A DNA stretch of 29,238 nt from the NCBI GenBank assembly GCA_944385065.1, contig CALWVX010000003.1, positions 1 to 29,238 on the forward strand. The letters run 5' to 3'. The notes below the pieces were generated by a model that saw only the letters and a program-made list of their open reading frames with translations, was not told the origin of the DNA and searched no databases. Below, one piece after another: positions 22,012-29,221 of this stretch. The position numbers and the translations under genes are program-made. Every line of letters begins with the position of its first letter. Positions within the stretch are counted from its first letter, which is position 1. The DNA is from an uncultured Oscillospiraceae bacterium (GTDB taxonomy: Bacteria > Bacillota > Clostridia > Oscillospirales > Oscillospiraceae).

Positions 22012-23548
22012 GATTCTGACCACCGACCGTCTGGTGCTGCGGGAGATGACCGACGGGGATTTTCCCGCCCTGTGCCGGATGCTCCAGGACGGGGAGGTCA
22101 TGTACGCCTATGAGCACGCCTTCTCGGACCAGGAGGCCTGGGACTGGCTCCGCCGCCAGCAGGAGCGCTACCGGACCGACGGGTTCGGCCTGTGGGCGGT
22201 GGTGGAGAAATGTTCCGGGGAGATGGTGGGCCAGTGCGGCCTCACCTGGCAGGAGCTGGGGGACGGAACGCGGGTGCCCGAGGTGGGCTATCTGCTGGAA
22301 AAGGCCGCCTGGCACAAAGGCTACGCCGCCGAGGCGGCCCGGGCCTGCCGGGACTACGCCATGGACCGTCTGGGGTTCGGGGAGGTGTACTCCATCATTC
22401 GGGACAACAACCTGCCCTCCCAGAAGGTGGCCCGGCGCAACGGGATGCAGGAGCGAGGCTCCTTTGTGAAGCACTACTATGGGATGGACATGCCCCATAT
22501 CGTGTTTTCTGTCCGGCGGGAGGAGCGGCCCAGGCTGGAGACCCGGGATTTGAGCGCCAAAGAGGCGGACGAGGCCGCCCGGATCCTCCGGGAGGGCGGT
22601 CTGGTGGGCATCCCCACCGAGACGGTGTACGGCCTGGGGGCCAACGGCCTGGACCCGGATGCAGTGGCCCGCATCTTTGAGGCCAAGGGCCGCCCTCAGG
22701 ACAATCCGCTGATTCTGCATATCCCCTCGGCGGACCATCTGGAGCGGTACTGCCAGGACATCCCGGACAACGCCTACACCCTGGCGAAGGCCTATTGGCC
22801 GGGCCCCCTCACCATGATTTTGAGGCGGAAGCCCATTGTCCCCGACGTGGTGACGGCAGGGCTGGATACGGTGGGCATGCGTTGTCCCTCCCACCCGGTA
22901 TGCCGCGCCATTCTGGAAGCGGCGGACGTGCCGGTGGCGGCCCCCTCGGGAAACACCTCCGGGCGGCCCAGCCCCACCACCGCCGCCCACATGTGGGAGG
23001 ACATGGATGGGAAGATCGACGCCATTGTGGACGGCGGCCCCTGCACCGTGGGGGTGGAGTCCACCATCATCGACCTGACCTGCGCGCCGCCCCGGCTCCT
23101 GCGGCCGGGGGGGATCACTCTGGAGCAGCTCCAGGCCGTTCTGGGGACGGTGGAGGTGGACCCGGCGGTGACCCGGCTTATGGGACCGGGGGAGAAGCCC
23201 AAGGCCCCCGGCATGAAATACCGCCATTACGCCCCCAAGGCCCCGGTGACGGTTGTGGCCGGAGACCCGGCCCGGAGCGCCGGATACATCCAGGCCCACG
23301 CCCAACCGGAGGATGGGATCATCTGCTTTGACGAGTTTGCCCCTCTCTTTGCGGCACACTGTGTGGAGAAGCTGGGACCAGCCGACGACAAGGGGGAGCA
23401 GGCCCGGCACATCTTCGATGCCCTCCGGGCCTTTGACCGCACCCCGGTGAAGGCAATCTGGGCCCAGTGTCCCGACCGGACGGGGATCGGCCTTGCCATC
23501 TCCAATCGGCTGGACAAAGCGGCGGGATTTCATATTATCCAAGTATAA
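22001..23548 (+). CDS. GNAT acetyltransferase fused to threonylcarbamoyl-AMP synthase (TsaC/Sua5)
   Basis: A 515-residue two-part protein. Residues 1 to about 172 are a RimJ/RimL-like GNAT domain: TDRLVLREMTDGDFPALCRM, GFGLWAVVEK, EVGYLLEKAAWHKGYAAEAA (acetyl-CoA loop), and QKVARRNGMQERG. Residues about 184-395 are the YrdC/TsaC domain, which makes threonylcarbamoyl-AMP from threonine, bicarbonate and ATP for t6A37: EGGLVGIPTETVYGLGAN, the KGRPQDNPLILHI nucleotide loop, GPLTMIL, APSGNTSGRPSPT and GVESTIIDLT. From about 405 (GMKYRHYAPKAPV) a Sua5-type C-terminal domain follows. No stop, frameshift or second start divides the parts. The start overlaps the HAD gene by 11 bases. The substrate of the GNAT half is unknown. 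Confidence 0.92.
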   Translation: MSREILTTDRLVLREMTDGDFPALCRMLQDGEVMYAYEHAFSDQEAWDWLRRQQERYRTDGFGLWAVVEKCSGEMVGQCGLTWQELGDGTRVPEVGYLLEKAAWHKGYAAEAARACRDYAMDRLGFGEVYSIIRDNNLPSQKVARRNGMQERGSFVKHYYGMDMPHIVFSVRREERPRLETRDLSAKEADEAARILREGGLVGIPTETVYGLGANGLDPDAVARIFEAKGRPQDNPLILHIPSADHLERYCQDIPDNAYTLAKAYWPGPLTMILRRKPIVPDVVTAGLDTVGMRCPSHPVCRAILEAADVPVAAPSGNTSGRPSPTTAAHMWEDMDGKIDAIVDGGPCTVGVESTIIDLTCAPPRLLRPGGITLEQLQAVLGTVEVDPAVTRLMGPGEKPKAPGMKYRHYAPKAPVTVVAGDPARSAGYIQAHAQPEDGIICFDEFAPLFAAHCVEKLGPADDKGEQARHIFDALRAFDRTPVKAIWAQCPDRTGIGLAISNRLDKAAGFHIIQV

Positions 23549-23594
23549 AGCATTGGTTCCAGGCGTCCGCAACCTGAGGTTGCACGGAAATTGC

Positions 23595-23623
23595 TTGACG
23601 GTTGTGTACCCTTCCGGTAGGCT
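23595..23623 (+). promoter_or_regulatory. Candidate promoter for the XRE regulator at 23642
   Basis: TTGACG (23595-23600), a 17-base spacer and TAGGCT (23618-23623), a weak -10. Upstream at 23569-23583 lies a perfect small hairpin, GCAACC-TGA-GGTTGC, with no T tract. Confidence 0.45.
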
Positions 23624-23641
23624 GAAGCTGAGGTGATCGGT

Positions 23642-24208
23642 ATGACGCTGGGTGAAAATCTGCGGGCTCTTTGCAAGGAGGCGGGCTTATCCCAGGAGGA
23701 AGTGGCCGGGCAGCTGTATGTCTCCCGCCAGACTATTTCCAAGTGGGAGAACAACTTGGCTGAGCCGGGGGTGGAGAACCTGAAGGCTCTGGCCAGGCTG
23801 TATGGCATAACGCTGGATCAGCTGCTGGGGGAAGAGGTCAGGCAGGACCCGCCTGACCTGTCTGAGGCGGACCTGTCCCAGGGACAGCAGGAAAGCGGTG
23901 ATGGGAGCTATTTGATCTGTACCGGCGTACTGCTGGTGCTGATTGCGGTAAGAGCCGTCTTTACACTCGATGTGTACAGCAGCATCAACATCCCATTTTC
24001 CCTGGCGGCCATGGTGGTGGGAATCTGGGTCCGGCACCCCGCTGTGTGGGTGGTGATCCAGTGCCTGCTGGGACTCAACGCTGTTTTAGCTTTCCTGAGT
24101 CTGTTTTTCGGTTCGTTCCTGGGGTGGATTGATTTGCCCGTAAACGGGCTCTATCTCTGGCTCATGTGCAGGCCGGCCATCCGCCGGCGGTTTTGTATGA
24201 AAGGTTGA
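23642..24208 (+). CDS. XRE-family DNA-binding protein with C-terminal membrane segments
   Basis: A 188-residue protein. Residues 3-66 are a Cro/C1-type domain: LGENLRALCKEAGLSQEE, then VAGQLYVSRQTISKWEN (recognition helix region), LAEPGVENLKALARLYGITLDQLLG. After an acidic linker come hydrophobic stretches: SYLICTGVLLVLIAVRAVF, FSLAAMVVGIWV, and VWVVIQCLLGLNAVLAFLSLFFG, so it is likely a membrane protein with a cytoplasmic HTH. The start is ATG 23642, behind GAGGTGA; an upstream GTG would overlap the ribosome binding site. The gene lies six bases before coaE, but a regulatory link is not obvious. It has the same architecture as the proteins at 1145 and 28596, without close sequence identity in the membrane part. 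Confidence 0.82.
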   Translation: MTLGENLRALCKEAGLSQEEVAGQLYVSRQTISKWENNLAEPGVENLKALARLYGITLDQLLGEEVRQDPPDLSEADLSQGQQESGDGSYLICTGVLLVLIAVRAVFTLDVYSSINIPFSLAAMVVGIWVRHPAVWVVIQCLLGLNAVLAFLSLFFGSFLGWIDLPVNGLYLWLMCRPAIRRRFCMKG

Positions 24209-24213
24209 TTTCT

Positions 24214-24822
24214 GTGAAGATCATCGGCGTTACCGGCCCCACCGGGGCGGGCAAGACCACCCTGCTGCTCCAGGCGGAGAAGCTGGGGGGAGCGGCCATC
24301 GACTGCGATCTGGTATACCACGAAATGCTGGAAAGTGATATTGCCTTACAGGAAAGGCTGGAAGCCATGTTCGGCCCTCTGCGGGACGAGAGCGGCGTGG
24401 TGGACCGGAAAAAACTGGGGACCCTGGTATTCGGCGATCCGGAAAAGATGGCACAGCTCAATGCCGTGGCGCAGCGGGCCACAGTGGACCGCACCCGGCA
24501 GCTGGTGGAGGAGTACCGCCGCCAGGGACGGGAACTGGTGGTGATCGACGCCTTTGCCCTGATGGAGAGCGGACTGGGTGAACTGTGCGACTTCACCATC
24601 GCCGTGGTGGCACCGCCGGAGGTGCGGGTGGCGCGGATCATGGCCCGGGAGGGTATCTCGGAGGAATATGCCTGGGCCCGGGTCCGGGCCCAGCGGCCCA
24701 ATGAGTACTATGCCGCCGTCTGCGGCTATACACTGGTCAACGACTGCGCCGCGCCGGAGGAATTTTCCCGGCGGGCGAGGGCGCTGTTATGTGAATTATT
24801 GGAGCGGAATACAGAATCATAA
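24214..24822 (+). CDS. coaE: Dephospho-CoA kinase
   Basis: A 202-residue P-loop kinase, last enzyme of CoA synthesis (dephospho-CoA + ATP to CoA). The P-loop is GPTGAGKTT at residues 8-16, somewhat unlike the usual GSGKS form. AIDCDLVYHEML is the substrate-binding Asp region, VDRKKLGTLVFGDPEKMAQLNAV is the family's helical segment, and VVIDAFALMESGLGELCDFTIAV is the DxxLLxExGL-like segment. The tail region AQRPNEYY replaces the usual RM.SQ motif but occupies its place. The start at GTG 24214 follows AAAGG. The frame can be extended upstream into the XRE gene, but the extension lacks a ribosome binding site. A generic nucleoside/ATP kinase is a less likely alternative. Confidence 0.85.
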   Translation: MKIIGVTGPTGAGKTTLLLQAEKLGGAAIDCDLVYHEMLESDIALQERLEAMFGPLRDESGVVDRKKLGTLVFGDPEKMAQLNAVAQRATVDRTRQLVEEYRRQGRELVVIDAFALMESGLGELCDFTIAVVAPPEVRVARIMAREGISEEYAWARVRAQRPNEYYAAVCGYTLVNDCAAPEEFSRRARALLCELLERNTES

Positions 24823-24850
24823 GGATTATCAGATGAAGGAGGTCATTTCC

Positions 24851-26263
24851 ATGAGTGAACCGAAAGAACTGACCCGGGGCGAGGAGCTCCGGAAAGCGCT
24901 GAACTATGACAGGAAAAACGGGTACGACCGGCTGCTGCCCGGCGAGCGGGAGGCCATGGAGGAGTACTGTGCTGGCTACAAGCAGTTTCTGGACGCGGGC
25001 AAAACCGAGCGGGAGTGCGTGGACCGGGCGGTGGCTCTGGCGGAGGCATCCGGGTTCCGGCCCTATGCCCGGGGAGAGGCGCTGAAGGCCGGGGACAAGG
25101 TTTATCGGGTGAACCGGGGCAAGTCCGTCATGCTGGCGGTCATCGGCCAGGAGAGCCTGGAGAAGGGGGCCCGCATCGCCGCGGCCCACATTGACTCTCC
25201 CCGGCTGGACCTGAAGCAGAATCCTCTCTATGAGGCGGATGAGCTGGCTTTTCTCAAGACCCATTACTACGGCGGCCTGCGCAAGTATCAGTGGGTAACC
25301 ATTCCTCTGGAGCTCCACGGCGTGGTGGTCCTGAAAAGCGGCCAGGTGATTCGGGTCTCGGTGGGCAATGGGGAGGGAGATCCCCTGTTTACCATCGACG
25401 ATCTGCTGCCTCATCTGGGAGTGGAGCAGTCCCGTAAGCCTCTGGGAGAGGCCATCCCCGGCGAGAGCCTGAATATTCTGGTGGGCAGCCGTCCTCTGGC
25501 CGATGACGAGGGCAAGGACCGGGTGAAGCTGGCGGTGCTGGAGCTGCTCAACCGGAAATACGGCATTGTGGAGGAGGACTTCATCTCCGCCGAGCTGTCC
25601 GCTGTTCCCGCGTTCCGGGCCTGCGACATCGGCTTCGACCGCTCCATGATCGGCGCCTACGGCCACGACGACCGGGTCTGCGCTTACGCCTGTCTGGCGG
25701 CTATTCTGCAGCTGAACGCCCCCCGTCATACCGCCGTCTGCGTCCTGGCGGACAAGGAGGAGATCGGTTCTGAGGGAGTTACCGGCATGAAATCCGCCGC
25801 CTTTGACACCTTTATGGAGGACCTGTGTCAGGCGCAGAATGTGCCGGTCCGGGCCTGCTATGAAGCGTCCTTCTGCCTGTCCGCCGACGTGACGGCGGCC
25901 TATGACCCCAACTTTGCCGAAGTGTATGAAAAGCGGAACAGCGCTTTTGTCAATTACGGTCTGGGCCTGTGCAAGTACACCGGTGCCCGGGGGAAATCCG
26001 GGGCCTCCGATGCCTCTGCCGAACTGGTGGCCCGGGTGCGGCGGATTCTGGATGACGCCGACGTGGTCTGGCAGATGGCCGAACTGGGCAAGGTGGATGC
26101 CGGCGGCGGCGGCACGGTGGCCATGTTCATGGCCGAGCGGAATATCGACACGCTGGACGCCGGGGTTCCGGTCCTCAGCATGCACGCCCCCTTTGAGACG
26201 GTGGGCAAACTGGACTGCTATATGACCTTTAAGGGGGCCAAGGCAGTTCTCGAAGAATCGTAA
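24851..26263 (+). CDS. M18 family aminopeptidase
   Basis: A 470-residue zinc aminopeptidase (aspartyl-aminopeptidase family) that removes N-terminal residues from peptides in the cytoplasm. The five metal-ligand regions are visible in order: AAAHIDSPRLDLK (His), YGHDDRVCAY (bridging Asp), ADKEEIGSEG (catalytic Glu and ligand Glu), LSADVTAAYDPN (Asp) and SMHAPFETVGKLD (final His). Length and order are standard for the bacterial M18 group. The start is ATG 24851, seven bases after a perfect AAGGAGGT. The gene follows coaE by 28 bases and ends before a hairpin. No signal peptide is present. Substrate preference cannot be deduced. Confidence 0.93.
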   Translation: MSEPKELTRGEELRKALNYDRKNGYDRLLPGEREAMEEYCAGYKQFLDAGKTERECVDRAVALAEASGFRPYARGEALKAGDKVYRVNRGKSVMLAVIGQESLEKGARIAAAHIDSPRLDLKQNPLYEADELAFLKTHYYGGLRKYQWVTIPLELHGVVVLKSGQVIRVSVGNGEGDPLFTIDDLLPHLGVEQSRKPLGEAIPGESLNILVGSRPLADDEGKDRVKLAVLELLNRKYGIVEEDFISAELSAVPAFRACDIGFDRSMIGAYGHDDRVCAYACLAAILQLNAPRHTAVCVLADKEEIGSEGVTGMKSAAFDTFMEDLCQAQNVPVRACYEASFCLSADVTAAYDPNFAEVYEKRNSAFVNYGLGLCKYTGARGKSGASDASAELVARVRRILDDADVVWQMAELGKVDAGGGGTVAMFMAERNIDTLDAGVPVLSMHAPFETVGKLDCYMTFKGAKAVLEES

Positions 26264-26272
26264 AAAGGAAAG

Positions 26273-26300
26273 CAGGGGCCGCTTTTAGCGGCCCCTGTTC
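26273..26300. terminator. Hairpin after the M18 aminopeptidase gene
   Basis: CAGGGGCCGC (26273-26282) pairs with GCGGCCCCTG (26288-26297) around a TTTTA loop. TTCC follows, a poor T tract, so termination may be incomplete. Confidence 0.6.
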
Positions 26301-26323
26301 CGGGAAAGGGGATTGGCAGCGAC

Positions 26324-27421
26324 ATGGTGAATCAGCTCTTGAACTGGCTGCGGCGGGATGTGGTGTTCTCCGCCGCCCTGGTGCTGGCGGTTTTATCCTG
26401 CCTGGCTGTTCCCCCCAGCAAAGCCTACCTGTCCTACATCGACTGGGATACGCTGATTATCCTGTTCTGCCTGATGCTCATTGTCGAGGGACTGCGGCGG
26501 CAGGGAGTTCTGCAGTACGTTGCCGGCCGGGTGCTGGGCCGGGTAAGCACAGTCCGGGGACTGGCCGCCACGCTGATTTTTCTGTGCTTTTTCAGCAGCA
26601 TGCTCATCACCAACGATGTGTCTCTGATTACCTTTGTCCCCTTCGGAATGATGATGATGCGCATGGCCGACATGAAGGAGCGGCTGACGTACACCGTCAC
26701 GCTGATGACGGTGGCCGCCAACCTGGGCAGCATGTTCACCCCCATCGGGAATCCTCAGAATTTGTACCTGTTTGCCCTGTCCGGGCTGACTGTTCCGGAG
26801 TTTCTGGCCCTGACCGGCCCCTTTGCCGCCGGTGCCGCAGTACTGCTGGTCCTGTGTATCTTTTTCGGATACCGGCAGTCCCATTTGACCATTCAGGTGG
26901 GAAATTCCACCTGTCTGCATGGGAAAGCGACGGTATTTTATGGGGTGCTGTTTGGCCTGTGCGTCCTCACGGTCAGCGGACTGGTGCCCCATGCCGCCCT
27001 CTTGGTTCTGGTGACGCTGGTGCTGCTCTGGAAGGACCGGAGCCTGTTCGCCCGGGCGGATTACACGCTGATCTTTACGTTCGTGTTCTTTTTCATCTTT
27101 GTGGGCAATCTGCAGCAGCTGGAGGGGCTCCGGGCGTGGATCAGCGGAGCGCTGGCGGGACACGAGAAACTGATGGGTGTCCTGGTCAGCCAGATCATCA
27201 GCAATGTGCCGGCCGCCATGCTTCTGTCGGGGTACAGCGGAAATATTCCGGACCTGATTATCGGCACCAATCTGGGCGGTCTGGGGACACTGATTGCCTC
27301 CATGGCCAGTCTGATCTCCTATAAGCAGCTGGCCGCCCAGTATCCCCATAAAAAGCGGAAATATCTGATTGTGTTTACCCTGGTGAACGTGGGATTTCTG
27401 GCGATTTTGTACTGCCTTTGA
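26324..27421 (+). CDS. SLC13/ArsB-NhaD-type permease
   Basis: A 365-residue membrane protein with roughly ten membrane segments. Motifs of the ion-transporter superfamily are visible: LIILFCLMLIVEGLRRQGVL, ITNDVSLITFVPF (conserved TND re-entrant region), MFTPIGNPQNLYL and, in the second repeat, SQIISNVPAAMLLSGYSGN and TNLGGLGTLIASMASLISYK. The paired TND/GNPQN and SNVP/TNLGG elements mark the two inverted repeats of this fold. Members carry dicarboxylates, citrate, arsenite or sodium; the substrate is not readable. It is shorter than most SLC13 proteins (about 400-460) but no piece is clearly missing. The ribosome binding site before ATG 26324 is weak (AAAGGGG at a long distance). It overlaps no other gene; the nucleotidyltransferase follows 11 bases later. 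Confidence 0.88.
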   Translation: MVNQLLNWLRRDVVFSAALVLAVLSCLAVPPSKAYLSYIDWDTLIILFCLMLIVEGLRRQGVLQYVAGRVLGRVSTVRGLAATLIFLCFFSSMLITNDVSLITFVPFGMMMMRMADMKERLTYTVTLMTVAANLGSMFTPIGNPQNLYLFALSGLTVPEFLALTGPFAAGAAVLLVLCIFFGYRQSHLTIQVGNSTCLHGKATVFYGVLFGLCVLTVSGLVPHAALLVLVTLVLLWKDRSLFARADYTLIFTFVFFFIFVGNLQQLEGLRAWISGALAGHEKLMGVLVSQIISNVPAAMLLSGYSGNIPDLIIGTNLGGLGTLIASMASLISYKQLAAQYPHKKRKYLIVFTLVNVGFLAILYCL

Positions 27422-27432
27422 GGGTGGAAAGG

Positions 27433-28101
27433 ATGAGAGAGATGGAGTGGAACGAGACGGCCTGGCTGGAAGAATTTGTCCGGGCAATGAACCGCGCCTT
27501 CCCGGGCCGGGTGGAGTGCATCGGGCTGCAGGGCAGCCGGGGCAGGGGAGAGGCCGGTCCGGACAGCGATATTGACATGGTGGTCATTTTGGACCGGCTG
27601 GAAGCCGGCGACCTGGAGCGGTATCGGCGGGCGACGGAAGTTCTCCCGAACCGGGAGCTGCTGTGCGGCTTTGTCTCCGGCCGGTCCGAGCTGGAGCACT
27701 GGGAGCCCTCTGAGCTGTTCCAGTTTTACCACGATACCCGCCCTCTGGTGGGAGGGCTGGAGTTTCTCCGGGAGAAATTCGGCCGGGATGACGCGGCCCG
27801 GGCGGTGCGGATCGGGGCGGGAACCATTTACCACGCCTGTGTCCACAACGCTCTCCACGAGCGGGATCCGGAGCTGCTGGCCGGCCTGTACAAGTCTGCT
27901 GTCTTTACCCTCCAGGCCTACTACTTCTATGAGACAGGTTGGTATGTGGCTAGGCATCGGGCTCTGCTGGAGCGGCTGACCGGGGAGAATCGGGAGATTC
28001 TGGCCCGGGCGCTGGCCCTCCGGGCGGGGGAAACGCCCGACCTGGAGGCGGACGGCGACCTGCTGTTCCGCTGGGCGGGGGCGCTGCTGCGGGAGTGCTG
28101 A
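27433..28101 (+). CDS. Nucleotidyltransferase-domain protein
   Basis: A 222-residue protein. Residues 31-54 (IGLQGSRGRGEAGPDSDID onward) hold the pol-beta-like nucleotidyltransferase signature: Gly34-Ser35, then Asp44, Asp46 and Asp48 as candidate metal ligands. The C-terminal half is helical (IYHACVHNALHERDPELL, YKSAVFTLQAYYFYETGWYV) and resembles the helical partner domain of aminoglycoside nucleotidyltransferases or HEPN-type domains, without a visible RxxxxH active site. It could modify a small molecule, tRNA or protein; no function should be assigned. The start at ATG 27433 follows GAGGGTGG, although ATG 27442 is possible. It lies 11 bases after the permease gene and is probably cotranscribed with it. 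Confidence 0.78.
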   Translation: MREMEWNETAWLEEFVRAMNRAFPGRVECIGLQGSRGRGEAGPDSDIDMVVILDRLEAGDLERYRRATEVLPNRELLCGFVSGRSELEHWEPSELFQFYHDTRPLVGGLEFLREKFGRDDAARAVRIGAGTIYHACVHNALHERDPELLAGLYKSAVFTLQAYYFYETGWYVARHRALLERLTGENREILARALALRAGETPDLEADGDLLFRWAGALLREC

Positions 28102-28111
28102 ACCAAAATAA

Positions 28112-28146
28112 TGGGCGCGGACCATCGGTCCGCGCCCAGCTTTTAT
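28112..28146. terminator. Bidirectional terminator between convergent genes
   Basis: A 12-bp perfect stem (28112-28123 with 28127-28138) with an ATC loop. On the plus strand GCTTTTATC follows; on the minus strand ATTATTTT follows. Confidence 0.85.
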
Positions 28147-28149
28147 CTG

Positions 28150-28599
28150 CTATCCCTCCGACGGCCGGGAGATCAGCAGCCCCAGGGAGTTGTCCTCCGC
28201 CTGGTCCCCGGCGGACAGGCTCAGGTAGGTCCCGTCCCGGTAGTACATATCGCCCACCGTGACTCCCTCCAGGGAGGTCTCCATCCCCAGGCCCTCGGTG
28301 ACACTCTGATAGCCGGCCTCCTCCACCGCCTGGAGATAGTCCTGCACCTCCGTCCGAGACAGGCCATCCATCTGGACGGCGAAGAAATCATAGCCGGCGG
28401 AGGTGCCCTCCATGGAGGCGGTCACCGTACCGACCTCCGGCTCCGGCACCGCCCGGGTGAAGTCGTTGTCCGGCCACTGGTTGGTCTCGGTCCAGGGAGT
28501 GACGGAGATGTCGGGCGTGGGGGGCGTGCCGCCTCCCACGCCGCAGCCAATCAGGAGGGCCAGCGCGCAGGATAAGAATACCAACAGGATTCGTCTCAT
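28150..28599 (-). CDS. Predicted lipoprotein of unknown function
   Basis: A 149-residue exported protein. It begins MRRILLVFLSCALALLIGC with a lipobox (LIGC, Cys19), so it should be lipid-anchored outside the membrane. The mature part opens with a short Gly/Pro/Thr linker and has a compact domain with the segments YDFFAVQMDGLSRTEVQDYL and EEAGYQSVTEG, then MYYRDGTYLSLSAGD and a final SLGLLISRP strand. I do not recognise the fold. The start at ATG 28599 is six bases after AAAGGAG and overlaps the stop of the upstream XRE gene by four bases, so the two are translationally coupled. The frame is open further upstream but without a signal peptide. Confidence 0.8.
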   Translation of the reverse strand: MRRILLVFLSCALALLIGCGVGGGTPPTPDISVTPWTETNQWPDNDFTRAVPEPEVGTVTASMEGTSAGYDFFAVQMDGLSRTEVQDYLQAVEEAGYQSVTEGLGMETSLEGVTVGDMYYRDGTYLSLSAGDQAEDNSLGLLISRPSEG

Positions 28600-29168
28600 T
28601 TCAGTCTCCTTTCTACCTTCCGCACCCGGACGGCCAGCACCACGCACACAGCCAGAGCGGTCAGCTGGATCGCCAGGTAAACCTGGGGCGGAAACATGGG
28701 CTCCGCTGTGGCCACCAGGACGGCGGTGGGGCCGTCGGCGCCGCCGATGACCCCCTCTATATCAGCGGGATGATACCCCAGGGCAAAGGGAAAGAGGACC
28801 GCAAGCAGGGGAAGGGAGGACAGCAGACACCACCCCCCAATGGCGGTGAGCAGCCACCGCAGCAGCTTCAGATACCGGCGGGCGGTGTTCTTCTGAGACT
28901 GTTCCATGGCCTGTACCGCTGCCTGCCCCGCCTCCTCCTTGGTCAGGGTGGGGGAGAGGGACCGCTCCCCCTGGATCAGTTCCACCAGAGAGATGTTCAG
29001 TTCGCGGGCCAGAGGCTCCATGATCTTCCAATCCGGAAATCCCTTTCCGGTTTCCCACTTGGATACCGCCTTGTCTGTCACATGGAGCCGGTCGGCCAGC
29101 TCTTTCTGGGTGATCCCCTGTTCCTTTCTCAGCCGGGCCACAAAGGACCCGAATTGCATGCTATCCAT
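28596..29168 (-). CDS. XRE-family DNA-binding protein with membrane segments and a GGADGPT motif
   Basis: A 190-residue protein. Residues 5-66 are a Cro/C1-type HTH (ARLRKEQGITQKELADRL, HVTDKAVSKWETGKGFPDW, ARELNISLVELI). A helical linker follows, then a membrane segment at about 103-130 and a second near 162-182. Between them residues 142-148 read GGADGPT, a motif otherwise known to me from the beta subunit of sodium-pumping decarboxylases. The start ATG 29168 is six bases after AGGAGG. The gene shares a transcript with the lipoprotein. The GGADGPT segment makes a link to the membrane part of such a pump conceivable, but the rest of the protein is too short for it. Confidence 0.82.
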   Translation of the reverse strand: MDSMQFGSFVARLRKEQGITQKELADRLHVTDKAVSKWETGKGFPDWKIMEPLARELNISLVELIQGERSLSPTLTKEEAGQAAVQAMEQSQKNTARRYLKLLRWLLTAIGGWCLLSSLPLLAVLFPFALGYHPADIEGVIGGADGPTAVLVATAEPMFPPQVYLAIQLTALAVCVVLAVRVRKVERRLK

Positions 29169-29192
29169 GATAGGCCTCCTTCACTCCCCGCC

Positions 29193-29221
29193 ATCATACC
29201 GAAAAAGCGGCCAAAAGACAA
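29193..29221 (-). promoter_or_regulatory. Promoter for the XRE-lipoprotein operon
   Basis: On the minus strand: TTGTCT (29221-29216), a 17-base spacer and TATGAT (29198-29193). Just upstream lies a small palindrome, CTAC (29223-29226) / GTAG (29232-29235), a possible operator. Confidence 0.65.

Noticed and set aside
21707..23572. 621-codon open frame on the minus strand
   Set aside because: Antisense to the GNAT-TsaC and HAD genes, with low-complexity Gly/His/Pro-rich translation.
27433..28101. HEPN-MNT toxin-antitoxin pair
   Set aside because: Only one protein is encoded, and no RxxxxH HEPN motif is visible in the helical part. A toxin role cannot be supported.
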